Below, one piece after another: positions 7,140-14,321 of a stretch of DNA of 21,058 bases. The notes beneath the pieces are model-generated. The model saw only the letters and a list, made by a program, of their open reading frames with translations, did not search any database and was not told where the DNA came from. Position numbers and translations under genes: made by a program. Origin of the DNA: Aedoeadaptatus acetigenes (GTDB lineage: Bacteria > Bacillota > Clostridia > Tissierellales > Peptoniphilaceae); assembly GCF_025566985.1 (NCBI RefSeq), contig NZ_JAOQJD010000019.1, positions 1 to 21,058 of the forward strand, given 5' to 3'. Position 1 is the first letter of the stretch. Each line of letters begins with the position of its first letter.

Positions 7140-8255
7140 TTAGATAATGTCTGCAAATGCTTGAAGGGCCGTCTTGGCTTGTTCGAAGCTGACCATTTGT
7201 TGATCCACTTCGATCATGTTCATGGGAATGCCCGCAGCTTGCAGGTCTTTGCGGATAATCGGGAAGTCGAACTCGTCGGTATCGCTGAACTTGGTCAAGA
7301 GGTAAACGACGCCGTTTGCACCATGTTTTTTCACCTTGTCGGCGATAATGGAGCCTCTGAGTTTCTTTTCATCGAAGACGAAGGTGTTGCCTTCGATATT
7401 GGCAAATACTTCGGCCAGGGCGCGAACCGGCTTGCCGGTCTTTTCTTCGGCCATGGTTTCGTATTGTGTGGATTCGTGGAGCACGTTGTCGTCGACGATG
7501 CCGAAGCCGAATTCTTCAAAGATCTTTAAGATGTCTTCCGAGTTGGCGATGATGCCGGTGGTGACGATCTTCTTGCCTTTGAATTCTTCTTCGGGCATGG
7601 CGCGAAGTGCTTCGTTAATTTCTTTTACCTTTTCCAGGTGTTCGTCCTTGGCATAAACATAGGCACTGGCGAAGACGCGGTTACGCAACAGAGGCGTAAC
7701 GGTGTTTAAGTGCTTGGCGGCCAGTTCGTTGAATTCGAGCATGGCTTTTCTGTGTTCGTTGTAAAGAACGATGGCTTCTTCGATTTTTTCGTCGGCAATT
7801 TTTTCGCCGCCGATTTTTTCCAGCGCATCTTTGAAGTGCAGGAATTGTTTTTCGTTGAACTCGATGCCCGCTTCGATCTTACGGTTTTGGCCGTAGGGGA
7901 TGTAGAGCATGGGCACGTCGATGGCGCGTTTCCAGTTTTGGCTGAAGCCCTTTAAACCGTCGCTTAAGTTGGTAATGAGCATACCGGAAAGTTTGTCCAG
8001 CTTGCCTTCCAAGCCTAAGTCCATGGTACGCAGGATCACCGAGGCGTAGAATGCGGGGAAGTATTCCTTGCTTGGTCCGACTTCGCCTTCGGCGCCCCAA
8101 ATGGTAATGGGGACCATGCCTGCGGCGTGGATAATTTCTTCCGGAACGACGCCCGGAGCCGAAATACCGATGACTTTCTTACCTTCGTTTACATAGCGAT
8201 CGATCCCTTTCAGGGCATCAATTTCTAAGGATTGAATTAAATCTACCGCGCTCAT
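7140..8255 (-). CDS. hadC: (R)-2-hydroxyacyl-CoA dehydratase, beta subunit, lacking all cysteines
   Basis: This 371-residue protein belongs to the 2-hydroxyglutaryl-CoA dehydratase D-component family. PEEIIHAAGMVPITIWG (38-54), QNWKRAI (106-112), YNEHRKAM (165-172) and IEVDQQMVSFEQAKT (348-362) are family hallmarks. With HadB it forms the heterodimer that removes water from the 2-hydroxyacyl-CoA by a ketyl-radical mechanism. The oddity is that there is not one cysteine in the protein. Where cluster-bearing relatives, as I remember them, have cysteines, this one has Val37 (GVVPEE), Ala71 (FYASV), Ser98 (NLSDGL) and Ser324 (KFSDTDEF). So this subunit cannot ligate a [4Fe-4S] cluster through cysteine. 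The gene starts 2 bases after hadB, with AAGGAGGC inside the hadB end, and the two should be translationally coupled. Confidence 0.93.
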   Translation of the reverse strand: MSAVDLIQSLEIDALKGIDRYVNEGKKVIGISAPGVVPEEIIHAAGMVPITIWGAEGEVGPSKEYFPAFYASVILRTMDLGLEGKLDKLSGMLITNLSDGLKGFSQNWKRAIDVPMLYIPYGQNRKIEAGIEFNEKQFLHFKDALEKIGGEKIADEKIEEAIVLYNEHRKAMLEFNELAAKHLNTVTPLLRNRVFASAYVYAKDEHLEKVKEINEALRAMPEEEFKGKKIVTTGIIANSEDILKIFEEFGFGIVDDNVLHESTQYETMAEEKTGKPVRALAEVFANIEGNTFVFDEKKLRGSIIADKVKKHGANGVVYLLTKFSDTDEFDFPIIRKDLQAAGIPMNMIEVDQQMVSFEQAKTALQAFADII

Positions 8256-8257
8256 CC

Positions 8258-9520
8258 TTATGCCTCCTTCGATTTCTTTTGCTTGTTCGCTTCCATAACT
8301 TCGATCAGGCCTTGGACACGGGTGTCGTATTGGGCCTCGGAGAAGTTTCTCGGGTCTGCTTGGTCACCGTCGAAGGTTGCCGTGGGAAGACCGGTCTTTT
8401 CTCTGAAGTCTCTTTCCATTTGATAGGAAATGGCACTCCATTGTTTGCAGGAGCGGTTGATGTGAACGAGCATGCCGTCGACATTGTTTTGTTCGGCGAG
8501 CTTCAGACGCATATCCAGGGAGCGTTCGTAGCTGATGGCGTTGGGGGTGCCGCAGTACGCTTGCATTAATTCTCTGGTGTTGTCATAGACATAACCGAAT
8601 GCATCGGCATAAACCGTACCGACGACGTTAACGCCGGCGCCTTGAAGGCCTTTGTAGGTGTGGCGCAGGTGCGGCCAGCAAGCGATGCCTTCGAAGATGA
8701 TGCGGTATTTTTCTTCGCCCTTGAAGCCGGAGACGCCTTCTTTGACTTTTTGGTCGAATTCTTCAGCCAAGCGTTCAAAAGCGATGGCGGATTCCAATTT
8801 ACCTCTTGCACAAACGGCAACGGCCATGTGGTTGAAAATGTCGAAACCGTTGAAGGGGGAGGGGGTGTACTTGGAATAGGCCGTCGCGTCGAGCCATCCT
8901 CTACCGGTTCTGTCGGAGATTTCCATAACTTCTTCGAATTTTTCTTGGTCCCATTTCTTGCCGGAAATTTCTTCCAGTTGTTTAATGGCAACGTCGAATT
9001 GGCCCTTTAAATAAGCGACGCGATCTTCGCCGGCTTCGTATTCGTTGTTGTAGGGTACGTCGATCATGATGAAGGGAATATCCAATTCTCTCGCCAGGTT
9101 TTCGTACCATTTGATCATGCAGTTGCAGATGTTGTTGCAGCAAGCGACGAAGTCGGGTTGCGGCATATTGAGCTCGGGAATGTCCGTTTCTTCGGTGTAG
9201 GCCATGGAGATTCTGGCGTAAGCACAGATATCGTTGGAATAGCCGTCATCTTCGGCGACATTACACATGCGTTCCCCGCCGCCTTTGGCTGCGACAGCCG
9301 CTGCGTGGTTTTCCGGATAAACGACCTTAATGTCTAAGGTTTCCAGAATTTCTTGAGGGAAGTTCGATGCACACCAACCTACCGGTTCACCGGCGGCCTT
9401 GGCTTCTGCCGCTTCCTTGTAGCCGTTGCCGGCGATCATGGCGATCATTTTTGCCGGCGGAACGTCTTTATACTGCTCTCTGATTTGCGCTTCTCTTTCT
9501 TTTAACGATTCTTTAGACAT
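8258..9520 (-). CDS. hadB: (R)-2-hydroxyacyl-CoA dehydratase, alpha subunit
   Basis: An upstream in-frame start at 9586 would overlap hadI. The ATG at 9520 has TAAGGAAGGATGGAG just before it and lies 13 bases after hadI, so I use it, giving 420 residues. The protein is rich in cysteines in the family pattern: Cys50 (GWCASNFPQE), Cys86, Cys99 (NDICAYARI), Cys127/128/132/134 (ACCNNICNC) and Cys358 (NRSCKQW). Three of these should hold the [4Fe-4S] cluster whose open iron binds the substrate carbonyl. The rest of the sequence (PENHAAAVAAKGGGERMC, SYERSLDMRLKLAEQNNVDG) is also typical of HadB/FldB. The electron to start each radical cycle comes from HadI, encoded just upstream. Acyl substrate is not fixed by motif; leucine- or aromatic-type is favoured by the family III transferase. 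Confidence 0.94.
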   Translation of the reverse strand: MSKESLKEREAQIREQYKDVPPAKMIAMIAGNGYKEAAEAKAAGEPVGWCASNFPQEILETLDIKVVYPENHAAAVAAKGGGERMCNVAEDDGYSNDICAYARISMAYTEETDIPELNMPQPDFVACCNNICNCMIKWYENLARELDIPFIMIDVPYNNEYEAGEDRVAYLKGQFDVAIKQLEEISGKKWDQEKFEEVMEISDRTGRGWLDATAYSKYTPSPFNGFDIFNHMAVAVCARGKLESAIAFERLAEEFDQKVKEGVSGFKGEEKYRIIFEGIACWPHLRHTYKGLQGAGVNVVGTVYADAFGYVYDNTRELMQAYCGTPNAISYERSLDMRLKLAEQNNVDGMLVHINRSCKQWSAISYQMERDFREKTGLPTATFDGDQADPRNFSEAQYDTRVQGLIEVMEANKQKKSKEA

Positions 9521-9533
9521 ACTCCATCCTTCC

Positions 9534-10319
9534 TTATTTCTGTTGTTGACATGCTTCATAGGCGTAGAGGGCGGCGCCGAAAGCACCGGCCAGTTGAGAG
9601 TCCTCTGAAACTTTAATTTCGCAGTCCAATTCGTTTTCCAATGCGCGTACGATGCCGGGATTTCTCGATACGCCGCCGGTCATGACCACGGGTTGTTTTA
9701 AACCGACCCGTCGTGCCAAGCCTGCGACTTTCGTCGCCACGGAGGCGTGAATCCCGCGAACGATGTTGGGAATGGGATTGTCTTTTGACAGGGCGGAAAT
9801 GACTTCCGATTCCGCAAAAACCGTGCAGGTGGAACTGATCGACGCTTTGCCTGTGGCTTCGGCATCGAGCTTTCCTAAATCGTCGATGTGCACGTCTAAA
9901 ACCCGGGCCATGACTTCCAAGAAGCGGCCGGTTCCCGCGGCACATTTGTCGTTCATGAGGAAGTTTTGCAACATTCCGTCGCGAACGGCCAGGGCCTTAA
10001 TGTCTTGGCCGCCGATGTCCACAATGGTGCCTATGTCGCCGAACAGGAAGACGCCGCCTTTGGCGTGGCAAGACAACTCGCTCATGGTCTTGTCCGCGCC
10101 CTTAAAGGAATTGCGTCCGTACCCTGTGGCTACGATGTAGTCGATATCTTCTCTCCCGAGTTTTGTCTCGGCGACCACCTTGTCGATGACTTGTTGCGCC
10201 CCGGTGGTGCCTGCGCCTAAACTTACCACTTCTTTTGCCAAGACATCTTTTCCGTTCTTCAAAATAACCGCTTTTGAAGAGGTGGAGCCGATGTCGATGC
10301 CCATGGTTATAATATCCAC
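9534..10319 (-). CDS. hadI: 2-hydroxyacyl-CoA dehydratase activator ATPase (archerase)
   Basis: This 261-residue protein of the ASKHA ATPase fold is extremely oxygen-sensitive in its known relatives. Visible motifs are GIDIGSTSSKAVIL (7-20, phosphate loop), ATGYGRNSFKGADKTMSE (64-81), VDIGGQDIKAL (100-110), NDKCAAGTGRF (123-133) and STCTVFAESEV (163-173). Cys126 and Cys165 are the two residues that, one pair per homodimer half, bridge a single [4Fe-4S] cluster between subunits. ATP hydrolysis drives transfer of one low-potential electron from reduced ferredoxin or flavodoxin to HadB. The start is a GTG at 10319 with AAGGATGG upstream; the internal ATG at 10304 lacks a ribosome binding site. 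It sits 39 bases after the hadA stop. Confidence 0.95.
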   Translation of the reverse strand: MDIITMGIDIGSTSSKAVILKNGKDVLAKEVVSLGAGTTGAQQVIDKVVAETKLGREDIDYIVATGYGRNSFKGADKTMSELSCHAKGGVFLFGDIGTIVDIGGQDIKALAVRDGMLQNFLMNDKCAAGTGRFLEVMARVLDVHIDDLGKLDAEATGKASISSTCTVFAESEVISALSKDNPIPNIVRGIHASVATKVAGLARRVGLKQPVVMTGGVSRNPGIVRALENELDCEIKVSEDSQLAGAFGAALYAYEACQQQK

Positions 10320-10358
10320 TTTCCCATCCTTCTATTTTCTCAATGTCTTGCGATTAAC

Positions 10359-11600
10359 TTATTTGTCCCATTCGTAAGCAATTTTGCTGTCGATGAGCTC
10401 TTTGATCTTGGCGTCATCGTAACCCAGTTCTTTTAAGACTTCTACGGTGTGTTCGCCGATGAGGGGGCCTTTTTCGTAAGGGGTTTTACCCATTTCGTGG
10501 TAGCGAACCGGTTGGTTAACGAGAATGCGTTCGCCGCTGGGGTATTCCATCTTGCGGAAGCAGTCGTTGGCCCATGCTTGTTCGTCTTCCAGGAGTTCTT
10601 CCCAGTTCTTTGCCAATGCGAAGGGAATGTCCGCTTCAACTAAGATTTCGTTCCATTCGGCAATGGTCTTGGTTTCGAAGCGTGCCATAATGGCGTCGTA
10701 AAGTTTGGGTCCCAAGCCGTTTTCGATTAAGTGTTGTACGGGGAAGTACTTGTCTTTTTCTTCGCCTAAGAATTCCGTGAGGCCCAATGCCGTCATGAAG
10801 CGTTCGAAATAGGTATTGTAGTCGGGCATACAGGTTTGTACGAAACGACCTTCTTTACTCTTCCAGCAAGCCAGGAAGGGGTTCGGGGAGTTGCGAATGT
10901 CGATGGGGTATTTTTCGCCGTAGTCGGTGTATTGAGCAGCTTGAACCATCATACCCATGTTGAAGATGGCGGTTTCGAACAAGCTGGTTTCTACCTTTTC
11001 GCCCTTGCCCGTCATTTTTGCGTGATACAGAGCGGCCAGGATACCTGCTGCCAAGTTCATGCCGACATTGTGGTCGCCGACGCCGGGTACGACGTTCATG
11101 GGCACATCGGATTTTTGTCTCAATGTTTCCAAATAACCGCCGCGTGCGAAGAAAGAGGTGAAGTCGAAGCCGGGGAGGTCTTTGTCGGGACCGTATTCGC
11201 CGTAGCCGGTGCAGATACCGTAAACGAGCTTCGGATATTTTACCTTTAAGGTTTCGTAATCCAAGCCGGATTTAACCAAGGCTTTGGTACGCCAGTTGGT
11301 AATTAAGATATCGGCTTCGTCCAATAACTTGAAGAGGATTTCTTTCCCTTCTTCCGTACGGGTGTCAATGGAGAGGCAGCGTTTGTTGCCGTTTTCCAAT
11401 TCCCAGGTGGTGTTTTCATGCATATCTAAGGGTCTGCCTTCAGAAGGGGCAGTGTAGCGAAGGGGGTCGCCGTTTTTTTGTTCGATTTTAACGACGTCTG
11501 CGCCTAAGTCTGCTAAGAACCGACCGGTCGTTGCCGCTGCAATAAAGGTTGCCAGTTCAACAACCTTTACACCTTCTAAAAGTTTTCTGCTTTCTGTCAT
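10359..11600 (-). CDS. hadA: 2-hydroxyacid CoA-transferase, family III (CaiB/BaiF)
   Basis: This 413-residue enzyme opens with LLEGVKVVELATFIAAATTG and has LADLGADVVKIE (29-40), the standard family III start. Asp176 in GVGDHNVGMN is at the place of the nucleophilic aspartate that carries the acyl group as a mixed anhydride. DLPGFDFTSFFARGG (141-155) lies on the substrate side. In the pathway it moves CoA from the end product acyl-CoA (for example isocaproyl-CoA) to the 2-hydroxyacid, so activation costs no ATP once the cycle is running. It heads the hadA-I-B-C series, the same order as in C. difficile hadAIBC and C. sporogenes fldAIBC. The ribosome binding site is AAGGAAGGATCAG. No terminator separates it from the GntR gene 79 bases upstream. 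Confidence 0.93.
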   Translation of the reverse strand: MTESRKLLEGVKVVELATFIAAATTGRFLADLGADVVKIEQKNGDPLRYTAPSEGRPLDMHENTTWELENGNKRCLSIDTRTEEGKEILFKLLDEADILITNWRTKALVKSGLDYETLKVKYPKLVYGICTGYGEYGPDKDLPGFDFTSFFARGGYLETLRQKSDVPMNVVPGVGDHNVGMNLAAGILAALYHAKMTGKGEKVETSLFETAIFNMGMMVQAAQYTDYGEKYPIDIRNSPNPFLACWKSKEGRFVQTCMPDYNTYFERFMTALGLTEFLGEEKDKYFPVQHLIENGLGPKLYDAIMARFETKTIAEWNEILVEADIPFALAKNWEELLEDEQAWANDCFRKMEYPSGERILVNQPVRYHEMGKTPYEKGPLIGEHTVEVLKELGYDDAKIKELIDSKIAYEWDK

Positions 11601-11679
11601 CTGATCCTTCCTTTCAAGTCCTTCGGGACAAACATCCCCATAACCTTGACAAAACTACTACTTAACAATCTTAACGATC

Positions 11680-12351
11680 CTAAACTTCTTCAAAGTAACT
11701 TGAAAACTTCGGATCGCTGAGAACCAATTCGTGGACCGTGTTTATGTGCAGGTCCGTGGCATCCAGCGCATCGTTTAAATCCCGCGCTTCGATGGCCTTT
11801 AAAATGCGCTCGTGTTGATCCACCAAGATGGACAAAGACACGCCGCTATCTACGTAAATATTGCGCCAACGGGCAATATGAAGAAGGTGATCGTCCAGCA
11901 AATGCAGCACATCTTGCGAGTCGTTGGCTGCCAAAATATAGTTGTGAAATTCTTCGTCCAGGAGGCGGAAACGCTCGACGTATTTTGTTTCATTACAAAA
12001 TTTCCGCTGTTCCTCTAAATTTGCCTCCATTTTCCCGTAGATGTTTGACTTATCTATGGGACATTTCATAAATCCGCGCAGCACTTCCTTTTCCACTGCC
12101 GCCCGTATAAACAGGGCTTTGCGTATGTAAACCGGATTGACCAGGCTTACGTAGGTGCCGCGTTGCGGGTAGACGACTAAAAATTTTAATTGTACCAGGC
12201 GCGCAAATGCGCTTCGAACCACCGACCGCGACACATCGAATCTGCGGCTGATAGCGTTTTCGCTAATACCCATACCCGGATAGAGCGTCAAGTCGATGAT
12301 CTGGTCCAGAAGTGCCTGATACAGGGTATCCGAGTTGGTCCTGCTTTCCAT
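11680..12351 (-). CDS. GntR-family transcriptional regulator, FadR/FCD subfamily
   Basis: This 223-residue protein has an N-terminal winged helix-turn-helix (about 8-70; ENAISRRFDVSRSVVRSAFARL is the recognition region) joined to an all-helical FCD ligand domain (about 75-215). Asp132, His136, His180 and His202 match the Asp/His pattern that binds a metal ion in FCD proteins and helps hold a carboxylate ligand. It is probably a repressor responding to a 2-oxo or hydroxyacid or an acyl-CoA of the pathway (inference). Its promoter overlaps a close copy of the 18-bp palindrome at 12365-12382, suggesting autoregulation. As no terminator follows, its transcript likely continues into hadA. The start follows AAGGAG. 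Confidence 0.9.
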   Translation of the reverse strand: MESRTNSDTLYQALLDQIIDLTLYPGMGISENAISRRFDVSRSVVRSAFARLVQLKFLVVYPQRGTYVSLVNPVYIRKALFIRAAVEKEVLRGFMKCPIDKSNIYGKMEANLEEQRKFCNETKYVERFRLLDEEFHNYILAANDSQDVLHLLDDHLLHIARWRNIYVDSGVSLSILVDQHERILKAIEARDLNDALDATDLHINTVHELVLSDPKFSSYFEEV

Positions 12352-12364
12352 ATACGTCTCCTTC

Positions 12365-12402
12365 TTGTCTACTAGTCTACTATGTCATAAAAACAATTGC
12401 AA
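12365..12402 (-). promoter_or_regulatory. Promoter and operator of the GntR regulator gene
   Basis: On the minus strand TTGCAA (12397-12402) and TAGACT (12374-12379) are spaced by 17 bases. The -10 lies in TTGTCTAC-TA-GTCTACTA (12365-12382, plus-strand reading), which matches the ideal palindrome TTGTATACTAGTATACAA at 15 of 18 positions. The position of the -10 inside the palindrome is the same as at acdB. The minus-strand reading is also a tandem repeat of TAGTAGAC. Confidence 0.7.
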
Positions 12403-12653
12403 GTTGTTTTTAGAATGCACAATAATTCGATTCCTATATTCGAATCTATTTTAGCATACTTCGCAAAGGCGGTGGTTAAGCTGTTTTCCTTTCCCGCATT
12501 TTCCCGAACAGAGTCCGAAAACGGCGGGCAATTTTTGAAATAGTTTTCCCGTTCAAACGGCAAAAAATTCATTCCAAAGGATTTTTCTCGGCATTTATCT
12601 GCTTTTTTCGATTTTTTCTCTTGATAAAAATTTCATTTGTAGTAAAGTAGTTC

Positions 12654-12671
12654 TTGTATACTAGTATCCAT
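12654..12671 (+). promoter_or_regulatory. Operator-like palindrome at the acyl-CoA synthetase promoter
   Basis: TTGTATAC-TA-GTATCCAT matches the ideal palindrome at 16 of 18 positions and includes a TATACT that can serve as -10. A matching -35 at 17 bases is poor (CATTTG). An alternative promoter is TTGATA with TAAAGT 16 bases on, just upstream, which would still leave the palindrome near the start site. The coding start is 56 bases downstream. Confidence 0.65.
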
Positions 12672-12727
12672 AGCCCGCGAGGCATATAAAGATAACGCTT
12701 TCTGTTGCGAAAACGTAGGAGGTCGCC

Positions 12728-14239
12728 ATGGACTATAACAAGACCCTCGGGTACATGCCCTTTTTATGGAATGACATGCATCCCGATCGCGTCGCCATTA
12801 TACATAAGGAGAAGGAGTACACGTACAGGGATTTACACGACATCTCCCTGTCTTTTGCCGCGTACTTCGCCACCTCGGGCGTGAAGCGCGGCGATCACGT
12901 GCTTATTATGGGCAAGAATTCGGCGGACTGGATCTTCACTTTTTTCGGTTTGCAAATGCTCGGTGCCGTTGCCGTGCCGGTGAACCCTTCCTTTACGACC
13001 TCCGAAATCGCACAAATTATGGACATCGTCGGCGCCGATACCGTGGTAACCAACGGCCAACAGGATTACGCCCAACACATTCGCGATCTCTACAAGGTCA
13101 ACAAGAATTTCCACGTTCTCTACGGAAGCGAAGGCCACCGCTTCTCCCACCTATTGAGTCTGGAACTTGCCGACGATCCCACGGAGGTGGCCTGTATTCT
13201 TCTCACCTCCGGTACCACCGGCGTGCCCAAGGGAGTGCAGCTCACCCACAGAAATCTCATCTCCAATGCCGACACCATGGTGAAGGTCGTCGGTTGGGAC
13301 GAAACGGACCGCTTCTTGCTCTGCGTGCCCATGTTCCACTGCTTCGGCCTCACGGCCACGGCTTTGACCGCCTTTATGTGCGGAGGCACCGCGGTGATCT
13401 TGGACAATGTGAAGTCCTTCAATCAATTGGCCGCCATCGGCCGCTACAAGATCACGGTCTTTAACGGCGTGCCCACCCTCTTCATCGTCGACATGCGCCA
13501 CAACAATCTGGAAGACTACGATCTCTCTTCCTTAAAGAGCGGCATTATCGCCGGTGCGCCTTTGACGCCCCGGGAATATGAAATCATTAAATCGGCCTTC
13601 GGCTTTGAGCATTTGATTCAGTCCTACGGCCAAACGGAAACCTCCCCGGCGGTGACCCTGGTGCGCCCGGGCGAAAGCGAAGCCATTGCTTCCACCAGCG
13701 TCGGCACCCCCATCGACGGCGTGGAAGTGGCCATTGTGGACAACAATCGCAAGGAGCTTCCGCCGAATTATCCCGGCAATATTTTCGTTCGCGGCATCAA
13801 TGTTATGACAGGCTACATTAACGGCAAGCACCGCTACACGGAAAAGGACTGGCTCTGCACCGGCGACGTGGGCTACAAGGACGAAGAGGGCCGCCTGTAT
13901 ATCTCCGGCCGGACCAAAGACATTATTATTCGCGGCGGCGAAAATATTTCCGCCATCGAAATCGAAAATGTGGTCAAGGAATTGGACTTCATCGACCAGG
14001 CCCGCGTGCTGTCGACGAAGGATGAATTTATGGGCGAAGAGGCCTGCCTCCACGTGTCATTCTTGGAAGACATGGACGAAGAAAAGGCCAAGGACATGAT
14101 TCGCAACTACATTCACCACAAGCTGGTGAAGTACAAAGTGCCCAAGTACATTATGGTTCACGACGCCCTGCCGGCGAACGGCACGGGAAAAATCGACGAC
14201 AAAGCCCTCATGGCTTTTATGAAAGACCATCTGAAATAG
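12728..14239 (+). CDS. Class I acyl-CoA synthetase (AMP-forming)
   Basis: This 503-residue protein has the full set of adenylate-forming enzyme motifs: LLTSGTTGVPKGVQLTHRN (P-loop), YGQTETSPAVT, WLCTGDVGYKDEEGRLYISG, RTKDIIIRGGENISAIEIE, and the C-terminal NGTGKIDDKAL with catalytic Lys488. It turns a carboxylic acid plus ATP and CoA into acyl-CoA through an acyl-AMP. The chain length is not evident; medium or branched acids are plausible. It diverges from the GntR gene and shares its operator-like palindrome, which suggests a role in the same pathway: making the first acyl-CoA so that HadA can start cycling, or salvaging the product acid. The start follows GTAGGAGGTCGCC. Codon choice is more GCC/GGC/GTG-rich than in the had genes. 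Confidence 0.92.
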   Translation: MDYNKTLGYMPFLWNDMHPDRVAIIHKEKEYTYRDLHDISLSFAAYFATSGVKRGDHVLIMGKNSADWIFTFFGLQMLGAVAVPVNPSFTTSEIAQIMDIVGADTVVTNGQQDYAQHIRDLYKVNKNFHVLYGSEGHRFSHLLSLELADDPTEVACILLTSGTTGVPKGVQLTHRNLISNADTMVKVVGWDETDRFLLCVPMFHCFGLTATALTAFMCGGTAVILDNVKSFNQLAAIGRYKITVFNGVPTLFIVDMRHNNLEDYDLSSLKSGIIAGAPLTPREYEIIKSAFGFEHLIQSYGQTETSPAVTLVRPGESEAIASTSVGTPIDGVEVAIVDNNRKELPPNYPGNIFVRGINVMTGYINGKHRYTEKDWLCTGDVGYKDEEGRLYISGRTKDIIIRGGENISAIEIENVVKELDFIDQARVLSTKDEFMGEEACLHVSFLEDMDEEKAKDMIRNYIHHKLVKYKVPKYIMVHDALPANGTGKIDDKALMAFMKDHLK

Positions 14240-14243
14240 GACG

Positions 14244-14268
14244 AGGCCGCTTCGGCGGTCTTTTTTTA
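14244..14268 (+). terminator. Terminator of the acyl-CoA synthetase gene
   Basis: AGGCCGC-TTCG-GCGGTCT forms a 7-bp stem with one wobble and a UUCG loop, followed by seven T, starting 5 bases after the stop codon. It faces the terminator of the convergent CoA-transferase gene. Confidence 0.92.
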
Positions 14269-14296
14269 TTGCGCAAATGGACGGGTTTTCGCCCAC

Positions 14297-14321
14297 AAAA
14301 AAAGGACGGTTTCCCGTCCTT
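14297..14321 (-). terminator. Terminator overlapping the stop of the family I CoA-transferase gene
   Basis: On the minus strand AAGGACGG-GAAA-CCGTCCTT is followed by a T-run. The stem begins inside the TAA stop codon, so termination is immediate. Confidence 0.92.

Larger units (their letters stand above)
12352..12727. other. 376-bp intergenic control region between divergent genes
   Basis: This AT-rich stretch lies between the GntR gene (leftward) and the acyl-CoA synthetase (rightward). It contains two operator-like palindromes (12365-12382 and 12654-12671), the leftward promoter for the regulator and a probable rightward promoter. A further short inverted repeat, GATTC-8-GAATC, is seen near 12430-12450. 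A 66-codon open frame on the minus strand (12372-12572) has no family resemblance and runs across the promoter, so I do not call it a gene. Confidence 0.7.

Noticed and set aside
11601..11679. Separate hadA promoter in the gap after the GntR gene
   Set aside because: No -35/-10 pair with good spacing was found (best is TTGTTA with GTTATG 18 bases on). The small GTCC-CGAA-GGAC stem has no T-run. Read-through from the regulator's promoter is simpler.
12372..12572. 66-codon frame upstream of the GntR gene
   Set aside because: It overlaps the promoter and operator of the regulator, has no convincing ribosome binding site, and no recognisable motif.
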